From Fulvivirga imtechensis AK7 (GTDB taxonomy: Bacteria; Bacteroidota; Bacteroidia; Cytophagales; Cyclobacteriaceae), in NCBI RefSeq assembly GCF_000331535.1, contig NZ_AMZN01000049.1:29750-93749 (forward strand): a stretch of DNA of 64,000 nt, in the 5' to 3' direction. Positions within the stretch are counted from its first letter, which is position 1. Each line of letters opens with the position of its first letter. Under the pieces are notes generated by a model. The model worked only from the letters and a program-made list of their open reading frames with translations. It was not told the origin of the DNA and did no database searches. The position numbers and the translations under genes were made by a program. Positions 25,056 through 33,887 of this stretch are shown in pieces.

Positions 25056-26645
25056 TTATTCTTTCACGATGGTAAACTCTACCCTCCTGTTAAGCTTGCG
25101 TAGCTCGGGATCTTCATTATCAGCAATGGGTTTGCTGCCTCCGTATCCCTTGCCGGAGATCCTGTTTGACGATATACCTTTTTTCACCAGATACTCTTCT
25201 ACGGCCTCCACTCTCTTTTTAGAGAGTCTCTGATTATGCTTAGCCACCCCACGGTTATCAGTATGGCCTTCCAACCTGATCTTCATAGATGGATTTTGCT
25301 TCATAATATCTGCCACCAGGTCAAGTTCTTCATACGAAGTATCGAGAATATTAGCTGTAGACTGTTGAAACAGCACATTTTTGAGGTTCACAGTAGTTCC
25401 TACTGATATGGGCTGCAGTTCATAATTCATCTCTACTAGCTTCATCTCCCTTGTGTAAACATCCAGTGTTTCTCTTTTGCTGATATAGCCCGGTGCATCA
25501 ATACGGACCTCATAAATTCCGGCAGCAGGTATGCTTAAAGAGTAGTACCCATTATCATCTGCCGTGGCCACCTCTTTTTTGAAATCATGATCTTTATGCT
25601 CAATGGTAACAATAGCGTCAATATGATCTTGAGTATTTACGTCTTTTACCTTTCCATATACTGTGATAGCCGGGCCTGCCACCAGAGTTTCTTTTCCTGC
25701 TTCTACTATTCGGATACCGGAATCTAATTTAACTTCTGGTTCTTTTACCACTATAATCGAGTCCAGTGGCCTATCAGTATGTATTTTCAAGTCGGAGTAA
25801 CCATCGCTGCTAATGGTTGAGGAATAAATAGCAAAGCCCTCGTACAACCTGTATCCCAACTCCCTGCCTTTTGTATTCACTTCGTCTACACCTTGCGGAG
25901 TACTCCAGTTCGTCCAACTGTCATCAAGTCTTTGAGTTACAAATACATCACTACTCCCTTTGCCTCCACGTCCGTTGGATGAAAAGTACAACGTTCGATT
26001 GTCGTCAGCCAAAAAAGGAGTAAATTCCTGATACTTTGAATTAACTGTGCTTCCAAGGTTTTTAGGCTCTCCCCATTGATCATTGCCCTTTTTTAAAACA
26101 ACATATATATCTTCCGCGCCTTTTGTCCCATATGACTCTATAGACAACACCAATACCTTACCATCCATGGAGATGCTTCCGCCCTGAATAGCCGAAAGGT
26201 TCTTGAAATAAGGGATATCAATGTCTTCTGGAGCAGACCATCCACCGGTTCTTCTTTGCGCTTTGGCAATGCCTTGCGTTTTAACCCGGTTATTCATCTC
26301 TGTGTAATGATTGTGCAGGTATATTGTTGAGCCATCGGATGAGAAACCAAGGACAGCATTCCAGCCTTTATTATTCAGTCTCCGGGCATTTTTAGGAACA
26401 GACCAACTACGGTCGGGCATCAATTCGCTATACCAGATATCTCCTTTATCCAATACGCCCCCGGCATTTTCAGCATGGTTGCTACGCGTAAAATACAATA
26501 CTTGTCCATCAGGGCTTAATACGGGGTTTTGCTCGTCATATTCAGTGTTGATATTTACAAACAAATACTTTTCCTGAGCATGTAAAGTAGCTGCTGAAAA
26601 AAATAAAACCAACACCAACAACCCGGTTATGCGCTTTCCTATCAT
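25056..26645 (-). CDS. OmpA-family outer-membrane protein with PD40 propeller
   Basis: The 529-residue protein has a signal peptide (1-23, ending LHAQ) and a WD40-like PD40 beta-propeller (about 30-270, with repeats such as LSPDGQVLYFTRS and DDNRTLYFSSNGRGG). A carboxypeptidase-regulatory-like beta-sandwich (about 330-400) and a C-terminal OmpA domain (about 415-529) follow. The OmpA domain holds the peptidoglycan-binding LEGHTDNRG and RLSKKRVEAVEEYL motifs. It probably anchors the outer membrane to peptidoglycan. This build is common in Bacteroidota, near gliding and T9SS genes in some genomes, but no such partner is adjacent. A universal stress protein gene lies 17 bp upstream on the same strand and may be co-transcribed. 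Confidence 0.9.
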   Translation of the reverse strand: MIGKRITGLLVLVLFFSAATLHAQEKYLFVNINTEYDEQNPVLSPDGQVLYFTRSNHAENAGGVLDKGDIWYSELMPDRSWSVPKNARRLNNKGWNAVLGFSSDGSTIYLHNHYTEMNNRVKTQGIAKAQRRTGGWSAPEDIDIPYFKNLSAIQGGSISMDGKVLVLSIESYGTKGAEDIYVVLKKGNDQWGEPKNLGSTVNSKYQEFTPFLADDNRTLYFSSNGRGGKGSSDVFVTQRLDDSWTNWSTPQGVDEVNTKGRELGYRLYEGFAIYSSTISSDGYSDLKIHTDRPLDSIIVVKEPEVKLDSGIRIVEAGKETLVAGPAITVYGKVKDVNTQDHIDAIVTIEHKDHDFKKEVATADDNGYYSLSIPAAGIYEVRIDAPGYISKRETLDVYTREMKLVEMNYELQPISVGTTVNLKNVLFQQSTANILDTSYEELDLVADIMKQNPSMKIRLEGHTDNRGVAKHNQRLSKKRVEAVEEYLVKKGISSNRISGKGYGGSKPIADNEDPELRKLNRRVEFTIVKE

Positions 26646-26662
26646 ATGGACCTCAACGAAAA

Positions 26663-27511
26663 TCAGTCTACAATATTATTCTTAAGTTTGAGTACAAAGA
26701 ACGGCTTATCAGTAGAATATGACAAAGTTTTGGTAAGGCTTTTATGAAAAATACTTCCTACAAAACTCCTTTGTTTCTTAAAAACAACTAAAAGATCGCT
26801 GTTTTCCTCCTGCATAAATTCCTCGATACCTAACCCTATATTTTCTCTGAAGTTTTTATTTACAAAATTGATCTTTTTGTATTGCATAAAACTTTTAAGA
26901 TCCTCGATGAATTGCTCATACTTGTCATCGCTATCATCCAAATTGACATGCAAAACACTGATCCTGGCATCAAACACCGTGGCAAAAGAGATGACCTCCT
27001 GAATGGCCATCCGGTCCTCTTTCATAAAATCAGAAGCATACACTATTTTATTAAACCCCTGGAAAGAAGCATTTTTAGGAACACATAGTATAGGAACCCT
27101 CGCTTTTTCAATAACATCTTCAGTATTGCTTCCAAAGAATACCCCCCTGATACGGCTGATACCGGTAGTACCCATCACGATCAGGTCGTAATGCTCCTCT
27201 TCAACAAAGGAAAGTATCCTGTCAATAAGATCGCCCAGCCCGACATGATAATCACAATGACTGATCCCTTTGGGTTTGTATTCTTCATTGATCTCATCTG
27301 CGAGTTGCTTCATTCTGGCATCAGCCATATTGAGCAATTCCTTAAAAGACCTGCCAATATGCTCTTCACCCACGATTTTATTGAAGTCGGTCTCGGTGAA
27401 TATATGCACCAGTGTAATGGTGGAACGAAATTTTTTACCAATTTCCGCAGCAAACTCAATCGCATTGAGCGAAGTTTCGGAAAAATCTACAGGACATAGT
27501 ATCTTATTCAC
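26663..27511 (-). CDS. Universal stress protein, two Usp domains
   Basis: The 282-residue cytoplasmic protein starts KILCPVDFSETS, the typical UspA opening. Its first domain ends with the ATP-binding G-x2-G-x9-G pattern in GTTGISRIRGVFFGSNTEDV. The second domain (about 150-282) is divergent and lacks a clear nucleotide loop (KQRSFVGSIFHKSLT in its place), a common state of tandem UspA proteins. The start is GTG at 27511. A TATATTTG box lies only 5 bp upstream (27516-27523), so either the transcript is nearly leaderless or translation starts elsewhere. It probably forms one transcription unit with the OmpA gene downstream. Confidence 0.9.
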   Translation of the reverse strand: MNKILCPVDFSETSLNAIEFAAEIGKKFRSTITLVHIFTETDFNKIVGEEHIGRSFKELLNMADARMKQLADEINEEYKPKGISHCDYHVGLGDLIDRILSFVEEEHYDLIVMGTTGISRIRGVFFGSNTEDVIEKARVPILCVPKNASFQGFNKIVYASDFMKEDRMAIQEVISFATVFDARISVLHVNLDDSDDKYEQFIEDLKSFMQYKKINFVNKNFRENIGLGIEEFMQEENSDLLVVFKKQRSFVGSIFHKSLTKTLSYSTDKPFFVLKLKNNIVD

Positions 27512-27542
27512 AATACAAATATATGGTTATGATATAAAATAT

Positions 27543-28154
27543 TTAAAAATTATAAGTGTTATTACCTTTACTGACCCATACATTATCCCTCAAAGAAAAC
27601 CTCCACGGAAGTAAGGCATCTTTCTTCGCATAGGCAACACCAATCCTGGGCGATTTCTCAATTACCGTTTTCCCGTTAAGGCCATTTCCATTCTCTACCC
27701 AGATATTATTACCAAAGAGGTTGAGCTTATCATGATTTAATCCGATACCAAGGGCCTGCGACAGCTTACCCGGCCCTGAGGTGAGCCTCTGGTCCTTCTC
27801 TGCAAAACCACGCCTTTCCAACATAATATCTATACCTTCCAGAGGCTCCACAGCCCGTATTAATACTGCCTCTGCCGTCCCCTCTTTATTGGTTACAATA
27901 TTAAATAACTTATGAATGCCATAGCACAGGTAGACGTAGCAGGTACCTCCTTCATGAAATAGGGTTTCCGTTCGGGCAGTCCTCCTGTTATTATAAGCAT
28001 GACAGGCTTTTTCTCTGTAAGAGTATGCCTCTGTTTCTACAATAATTCCACAGGTCAAGCGCTTATCAAAATAAGTACACAAGGTTTTGCCCAGCAGTTT
28101 TCGGGCCACCTGGGTGACAGATTCTTCAAGAAAAAAAGACTTTTCAAGCTTCAT
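27543..28154 (-). CDS. DNA-3-methyladenine glycosylase, AAG/MPG family
   Basis: The 203-residue protein matches the alkyladenine glycosylase family. It has the catalytic Glu in IVETEAYS, the tyrosine-rich YVYLCYGIHKLFNIV strand that intercalates into DNA, AVLIRAVEPLEG, and TSGPGKLSQALGI. It removes 3-methyladenine and related lesions, starting base-excision repair in the cytoplasm. The length is standard. It is divergent from the DUF2911 gene with 78 bp in between. On the minus strand a TAAGTTTG box (28226-28219) is a possible -7 element. Confidence 0.93.
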   Translation of the reverse strand: MKLEKSFFLEESVTQVARKLLGKTLCTYFDKRLTCGIIVETEAYSYREKACHAYNNRRTARTETLFHEGGTCYVYLCYGIHKLFNIVTNKEGTAEAVLIRAVEPLEGIDIMLERRGFAEKDQRLTSGPGKLSQALGIGLNHDKLNLFGNNIWVENGNGLNGKTVIEKSPRIGVAYAKKDALLPWRFSLRDNVWVSKGNNTYNF

Positions 28155-28232
28155 CTATTATTTCCTCTCCTTTGTCAACAAAATTCTCTAATTTTCGTTA
28201 TCAAAAATTGAATTTAACCAAACTTAACCAAC

Positions 28233-29099
28233 ATGAAAAAAACAATACTCACCCTTTTTGCCTGCTTATGCTTTATGACAGGAGCTATGTCCCAGATTGA
28301 AACCCCTATGCCAAGCCCTGAAGGCTCTGTTTCCAGCAAAGTAGGACTTACAAAGGTGACTATAGACTACTTCCGACCAAAGGTAAAAGGAAGAAAGATA
28401 TTTGGTGAAGGCGGAGATTACCTGGAGCAGTATGGTAATATCTGGAGAACCGGAGCCAACTCTGGATCAAAGATCACACTAAGTACAGATGTAGAAATCG
28501 CCGGCAAAAAAGTACCAGCAGGAGAATACCTGATCTTTACTATTCCGGGCAAAGATGAGTGGAAATTTATGTTGTACTCTGATCTTAACATAGGAGGCAA
28601 TACTTCTGCCTATAAAGAAGAAAATGAAGTGGTAAGGGCCTCTGTAAAGCCTACAAAACTGGCAGAAAAGGTAGAAACCCTTACTTTCAACATTGCTGAT
28701 ATCAGCGAAGACAACACCACGGCAAACATTCAGATGGCCTGGGATGATGTTTCTATCAAAGTGCCCGTGAAAGTAACCTTCGATGATGTGGTCATGAAGG
28801 ATATCGCAGCTAAAACAAAGGTGAACCCCAACAACTATATTGCTGCCGCAAACTACTACTACACAACTGGCAAAGACCTGAACCAGGCGCTTGAGTGGGT
28901 GAACATGTATCTGGCTGAGGGAGAAAACTCCAAACAGTTCTGGAATGTACACCTGAAAGCACAGATCCTGGCCAAAATGGGTAAGAAAAAAGAAGCTATT
29001 GAGGCAGCTAAAAAATCTATGGAGCTGGCTAAAAACTTTGAAGCCGGAGACTTCGGTTATATCAAGAGAAACGAGGATCTTATTACGAGCTTGAAATAA
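28233..29099 (+). CDS. Secreted DUF2911 protein with TPR-like tail
   Basis: The 288-residue protein has a signal peptide (1-20, MKKTILTLFACLCFMTGAMS). A DUF2911 domain (about 30-175) follows, with its SSKVGLTKVTIDYFRPKVKGRKIFG and GNIWRTGANSGSKITLSTDV blocks and IPAGEY-type turn (VPAGEYLIFTIPG). The C-terminal helical part (about 195-288) has a TPR-like LAKMGKKKEAIEAAKKSMEL repeat. The family is nearly confined to Bacteroidota and its function is unknown; it is exported to the periplasm or surface. It is transcribed alone. A 131-bp inverted-repeat element begins 22 bp after the stop. Confidence 0.88.
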   Translation: MKKTILTLFACLCFMTGAMSQIETPMPSPEGSVSSKVGLTKVTIDYFRPKVKGRKIFGEGGDYLEQYGNIWRTGANSGSKITLSTDVEIAGKKVPAGEYLIFTIPGKDEWKFMLYSDLNIGGNTSAYKEENEVVRASVKPTKLAEKVETLTFNIADISEDNTTANIQMAWDDVSIKVPVKVTFDDVVMKDIAAKTKVNPNNYIAAANYYYTTGKDLNQALEWVNMYLAEGENSKQFWNVHLKAQILAKMGKKKEAIEAAKKSMELAKNFEAGDFGYIKRNEDLITSLK

Positions 29100-29120
29100 A
29101 GGTTTGTATAAGTTTGTAGG

Positions 29121-29251
29121 GAGGCTGGTTCAAAGGTAAACAAGGAGATGCCACTAAGGTCACAGACTTACCCTGAGAAATACGGGGGCAAGCAGTTGAT
29201 CTACAGAATATGCATGTGGCATTGAGCAATGATTACTTTTGAACCAGCCTC
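29121..29251 (+). terminator. 131-bp inverted-repeat element, terminator-like
   Basis: Arms of 19 bases, GAGGCTGGTTCAAAGGTAA (29121-29139) and TTACTTTTGAACCAGCCTC (29233-29251), pair with a single mismatch and are followed by TTTT. The loop of 93 bases is far too long for a simple terminator. A second element with the same layout and nearly the same size (132 bp) follows the gene ending at 54140, so the loop may hold an inserted element. Confidence 0.55.
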
Positions 29252-29303
29252 TTTTACTATAATGTCTGATGGCTACCGTGTGGCCTTATTAAATTCTGTC
29301 ATT

Positions 29304-32300
29304 TTATTCCTTCACCTTCAGCATGTGACGCTCCAGGGTATCTCTTACACCAGAATACGGCCAAAGCTTAATCTTCAAATCATCAAAATATACAGGTAGC
29401 AGATAATCACTTTCATTGCTTAGGAAAATGTAAATAAAACCAGCTTGTTCCGCCACAATGCCCTCCAGGGCGACCCGCTCACGACTACCCGCTTTCTGTG
29501 AGATTCGTGCATGACCATGCTTATAGGGTTTCATATTCTTATCAAACATGATATAATTCAGATATGCTGCCGGCCATATTTCATTGCGGGCATCTGTTAT
29601 CAGCATATCACCATGGTGGTTCTTGCTCAAGGCATCCAAAGACATTTGCTCACTGGTGTTTACCGTGCTCATTCCGCCTAAAACTCCTCCTATAGAGGTC
29701 ACCAGCGCTGTAGTAGTTTGTTTAGTGGAATACTGTTTTTCTCCGTCAAAGGAAGCGTATACTTCTAGATCCAGCTTATCTCCTGAGCCTACGCGCAGGC
29801 TAAGGCCCGGACCAACAGATTGCCTGCTACTGAGCATTGCTACTTCATTATCGTTGGAATGGTTTAACAAATATTGACTTGTGGCACCAAATACTGTTCT
29901 TGTTTCCGCAATGTTGGTAAACAAGCTTTCTTCATCTACAGCCCTTTCTGATTCAAATGAGGCCGAAAACTCAAGGATATCAACAATAGCATTAGTTATC
30001 ACATATACTGAACCATCAGGGTTAGTTTTGGTAAGCCTGTAATATGTAATTTCATTAGCCATAACCTCCGTATCCAAATATTCTGAATCTGCCATGGTCA
30101 AATTAACAAGCGGTTCATAGTTATCCGGTGTTCCTACAGATTTACTGATAGCAACTGTCATATCCAGATATGCCGAAATGTGATCTCTCACCGCTGTGAA
30201 CACATAGTTATGTCCTGAATTATTAAGGTGTATCCCATCTCCCGCATCATATACCGATTTTAATCGAAGGTCTGCCGTATTCACCAGTTCGTCATACACA
30301 TTTATGGTCAAAGGGCTGAATTGATCTATCATCTGAACAGCTTCATCCTGCAGTATCTGCCGCTTATTGGCATTACTGAAATTTCGGGGTTGTGTGGTGG
30401 TTAGGAAGAATTTAACTCCACTGGCTTCGGCCCTTGTCTTTAGCTCATGAAAATGTGAGAGTGTGATATCTGATGGGATATTCTGCGCGGCATTGTTAGA
30501 AGGTAAATTGACAATGATCAGATCCGGGTCATAGGCAAGGGCAGCATCAATATTGCGTATGGCATCGGGTTCAGGTATGCTCCCATCAGCTCTTACGTCA
30601 TATGTGGTGAAGCCTCCCTTACCCAGATTTATTACCTCTGCACCAGGACGCACAGAATGTACCCATGTTGTGAGTCGCCCTACCCAGGAACTATCAGAAG
30701 AGCTGGCGCCTACACCTGCCGCTGTCGAAGAGCCGAGAACAACTACCCTAAGCACATCAGACCATCGCAGTCTGATATCCTCTCCGGCTACTTCCGCTGT
30801 AAAGTTGGTAACAGGCCGTGGTAAAATTTCTGAGTTGGCTGGAAGGTACACTGTAGCTTCATTGCTAAATGAACTTTGCACCCTGCTGTTATAAGCACGA
30901 ACTCTGTACCGGATCATGGCGCCCGGAGCGGAAATATCATCTATATAGGCAGTAACATTGGCAGCCAGGGTGTCAATGCTTTCAAATGCCCCGCTATCGA
31001 TACTTCTTTGGATATCAAAACCTGTTTCATTGCCGGAGTTGTCTTTCCAGGTTAAAGATACTTCGGTAGCACTCGTTAAGGTAGCTGCCAATGAATCTGG
31101 TGCCGTAATGGTTGTATCCTTAGAGGATGCTATCAACTCCAGCACATTGATATAACCAAAAACGGAGCCCTCAGCTACTCCAAAGTCAATCGTAACCTCT
31201 CCAATACTATCCGCATTCAGCCCTTCAAATATTATGGTGTTGGTAGAATTATTCCGGGCATCCAGTATTTGTGTAACTCCATTGATCGTATAGGTACCTA
31301 CCCTGTTTCCTCCTGAGCTCGCCACCCGTGATCCAAAGATCCTGATAGCATACTGCTGTGCTGCCTGCAGTCCTGTGAGCTTATATGTACCACCTGTTCC
31401 CCATGCGTAATAGCTGTCGGAGCATGCCGAAGCAGGAAATCCCAGCAGATCCTGATCATAGCCATCAGTGTTTATACCGCTTCCATTGTTGTGGCCGTTG
31501 TCTGCTTCTGCTACCACCACAAAGCTGATGCCGCTACCGCCCCCTTGTGTATTGATCAGGTTATCTATTCTTATACCGTCATTTTGAAAATCAGGGACAT
31601 TGTTCCAGTTACCCGGAGTCGGGTTGGCCGGGTCACCCAGGTCAATAAGGTAAACTATTTGTTCCGAAAGTATCGCTGGTGGAGTAGTTATGGTTATGCT
31701 ATTACTCCAATCAGAAGTTCCAGATTCATTGAAAGCGCTAACCCTGTAAGAATATGTAGTTTCAAATGTGGTGGTAGTGTCGATATAGCCATTGATATCT
31801 GCCTCTGTTGTGGCAATCTGTTCATAATCACCTGGTCCTGTCTGGCGCTCTATACTATAGCCATTTTCATTGTCGGCATTATCAACCCAACTAAGGTGTA
31901 CACCTGATGAACCGGCGGTTCCTGCCAAATGGGTAGGTGTTGCCGGTAAGGATACCGGTGATCCTTCAAAAGACAAGGTAGCATTATTGATCGCACCGCC
32001 TGTGTGGTAAAAGCAGACATCAACTAACAATGCCGTAGTAGAAGGTGTTGCCGAGGTATAAAAAACTGAACCGTTCTTTTTATAGGTGATTGTATTGCCT
32101 GTTCTTTCAATTCTTAACACATCTCCATCCGCAACACGACCGAAGCCACCCTTCCAACTGCCATTTTCCTGTACCACAATGGTATTGGTACTACTGAGTT
32201 TAATGGCATAGTTCATCACAAAGGTAGCATCCGTATTACTTTGGGAAAGCCCAAAGTAACGCTCTGCCCCGGAGGCATAAGCGGTAAACTCTGCCCAGCC

Positions 32301-33272
32301 ATCAGCTCCTGCTGCCAGGGTTTGCATGGAGGCAGCTCCCCCATTATTAGTGCCCCACCCTGCAGTTTTCAGTACGGAATTATCTGTCTGCACTGACACT
32401 CCTACAAGATCTACCCACGTTATGGAAGTGCTACTGTTGGGCACCAAAGACGGAGTGTTCACCGTTATGTCATTGCTAAAGTTGGAATCTCCGGCAGCAT
32501 TATACGCAGCTACCCGGTAGGTATAGGTAGTTTCCGGGGCTACAGTATGATCGTTATAGCTGCTCACATCTGCAGTTGTAGTAGTGATCAATTCATACGC
32601 AGCCCCTCCGGTCTGACGCTCGATCTTATAACCACTTTCGTTATCAGCACTGTCAGTCCAGCTCAACTGTACTCCTGACTGGTCTGCCGTACCTGCAAGA
32701 TCTGTAGGCGCTGCCGGTATGGTCAGAGGCACACCAAAGGATAGCATAGCATTATCAATCTGCCCCCCATTGTGGTAGAAGCAGGCATCTACTAATAGCG
32801 AAGAGGTAGATGGTATAGCCGATGTATAGAAAGTGACGCCATTCTTTTTATAGGTAATAACGCTGCCTGTCCTTTCTATTCTAAGGATATCACCGTTGGT
32901 AATGTTGCCAAAGCCCCCCCTCCAGTTACCATTCTCCTGTACTACAATTTTATTAGCGCTGCTGAGCTTTATAGCATAGTCGATAAGGTTGGTGGCGTCA
33001 GTATTGGTTTGGGTAAGACCAAAGTAACGTTCCGCTCCGGTTGCATAGGCGGTAAACTCTGCCCAACCGTCAGTACCTTCAGCAAGCGATTCTGATGAAG
33101 CAGCTCCTCCATTGTTAGTTCCCCACCCTGCAGTTTTAACCAGAATGTTGCCGGCTTGCACATCTGTACCCACCAGATCAGTCCATGTTATGGCGCTTCC
33201 CTGGCCGTGGAGCGTGATAAAGCTCAGCAATATGAAAGGAAGGATAAGTAAGTATTTACAAAGATGGCTCAT
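29304..33272 (-). CDS. Secreted multidomain protein with fibronectin III and SGNH hydrolase domains
   Basis: The 1322-residue protein has a signal peptide (1-24). Two near-identical modules follow, each of about 160 residues (WTDLVG...GWGTNNGGAAS...AERYFGL), each with a fibronectin type III (FN3) domain. Next come a jelly-roll-like region (about 535-715), another FN3 and an SGNH/GDSL esterase domain (about 840-1020). That domain has the nucleophile block VVLGSSTAAG, LPSNNA in place of GxND, and DGIHLN with catalytic Asp and His. The SGNH domain sits inside an FN3 domain, between RLRWSD and SVGTPDNYEP. A unique C-terminal region has no clear T9SS sorting signal. A surface carbohydrate-active deacetylase or esterase is likely. 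Confidence 0.85.
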   Translation of the reverse strand: MSHLCKYLLILPFILLSFITLHGQGSAITWTDLVGTDVQAGNILVKTAGWGTNNGGAASSESLAEGTDGWAEFTAYATGAERYFGLTQTNTDATNLIDYAIKLSSANKIVVQENGNWRGGFGNITNGDILRIERTGSVITYKKNGVTFYTSAIPSTSSLLVDACFYHNGGQIDNAMLSFGVPLTIPAAPTDLAGTADQSGVQLSWTDSADNESGYKIERQTGGAAYELITTTTADVSSYNDHTVAPETTYTYRVAAYNAAGDSNFSNDITVNTPSLVPNSSTSITWVDLVGVSVQTDNSVLKTAGWGTNNGGAASMQTLAAGADGWAEFTAYASGAERYFGLSQSNTDATFVMNYAIKLSSTNTIVVQENGSWKGGFGRVADGDVLRIERTGNTITYKKNGSVFYTSATPSTTALLVDVCFYHTGGAINNATLSFEGSPVSLPATPTHLAGTAGSSGVHLSWVDNADNENGYSIERQTGPGDYEQIATTEADINGYIDTTTTFETTYSYRVSAFNESGTSDWSNSITITTPPAILSEQIVYLIDLGDPANPTPGNWNNVPDFQNDGIRIDNLINTQGGGSGISFVVVAEADNGHNNGSGINTDGYDQDLLGFPASACSDSYYAWGTGGTYKLTGLQAAQQYAIRIFGSRVASSGGNRVGTYTINGVTQILDARNNSTNTIIFEGLNADSIGEVTIDFGVAEGSVFGYINVLELIASSKDTTITAPDSLAATLTSATEVSLTWKDNSGNETGFDIQRSIDSGAFESIDTLAANVTAYIDDISAPGAMIRYRVRAYNSRVQSSFSNEATVYLPANSEILPRPVTNFTAEVAGEDIRLRWSDVLRVVVLGSSTAAGVGASSSDSSWVGRLTTWVHSVRPGAEVINLGKGGFTTYDVRADGSIPEPDAIRNIDAALAYDPDLIIVNLPSNNAAQNIPSDITLSHFHELKTRAEASGVKFFLTTTQPRNFSNANKRQILQDEAVQMIDQFSPLTINVYDELVNTADLRLKSVYDAGDGIHLNNSGHNYVFTAVRDHISAYLDMTVAISKSVGTPDNYEPLVNLTMADSEYLDTEVMANEITYYRLTKTNPDGSVYVITNAIVDILEFSASFESERAVDEESLFTNIAETRTVFGATSQYLLNHSNDNEVAMLSSRQSVGPGLSLRVGSGDKLDLEVYASFDGEKQYSTKQTTTALVTSIGGVLGGMSTVNTSEQMSLDALSKNHHGDMLITDARNEIWPAAYLNYIMFDKNMKPYKHGHARISQKAGSRERVALEGIVAEQAGFIYIFLSNESDYLLPVYFDDLKIKLWPYSGVRDTLERHMLKVKE
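31940..33200. repeat. Tandem module duplication within the SGNH protein gene
   Basis: Two units of about 780 bp, roughly 32420-33200 and 31640-32420, encode the same module plus FN3 domain. Stretches such as the TGGTAGAAGCAGGC/TGGTAAAAGCAGAC and GCAGTTTTMA regions recur at matching places. It reads as an internal duplication with moderate divergence, so recombination could add or delete modules. Confidence 0.65.
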
Positions 33273-33887
33273 ATCGTTTCTTCAATTTCTCTGTGGAAAC
33301 CCCTTTAACCAGTGGTCATACTATGGCCGGGCATTGGAAATTTCATACAGTATATGTTGCCACCAATAACTTTAGTTTTTCAACCTTTGCTGATCCACGA
33401 CACAGAACCCTCAGACAAACGCCACATCAGTTTAAGGTAAAGCATACCGGTAGCTGTGTTATTGCCTGTTGAAATATATATTGGCATGAAAAAGAGAGGA
33501 AAGGTATTGATATTACCAACATGTGCTGTTAATTTCTAACAGACAGCAATGGTAAAAATACATAGCCAGACTAACAGCCAATTTATCTATAAACAACTGA
33601 CTGTCAAATTAGTTTTTATTAATATAATGACAAAATATTACTATTTATTTTTTTTAGTAAGGTACAGACCTGACATGTTTATTCATACTTCAAGCACCGC
33701 TGATCGATCGCGCGTAATCTCAAGATGGCGAGCTTCTCTGTATGAACTGGTAAGCTTCAGCCTGTGCCCTGAAGCATTCATCGGATGAAACTTACTTTGA
33801 GTAGGTATTCATCCGATGAGGGACTGCGAGATTTTTAGCGAGAACAGGTTTTCAAAACCTGTCAGGTCCGGTATTCATGAGAAGATT
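33273..33887. other. Intergenic region with two hairpins
   Basis: No gene is seen in these 615 bp. A hairpin with CATCGGATGAA (33779-33789) and TTCATCCGATG (33808-33818) has perfect 11-bp arms, and a shorter palindrome ACAGGTTTTCAAAACCTGT lies at 33844-33862, close to the stop of the permease-peptidase gene (33888). Either could end its transcript. The stretch 33400-33700 is AT-rich and featureless. Confidence 0.55.
33779..33818. terminator. Hairpin after the permease-peptidase gene
   Basis: Perfect 11-bp arms CATCGGATGAA and TTCATCCGATG enclose an 18-base loop, about 70 bp beyond the gene's stop. No T tract follows on the minus strand, so factor-dependent termination or mRNA 3'-end protection is as likely as intrinsic termination. 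Confidence 0.4.

Noticed and set aside
33549..33788. A 79-codon frame in the 33.3-33.9 kb gap
   Set aside because: Low-complexity composition, no neighbour coupling and overlap with a terminator-like hairpin suggest it is not translated.
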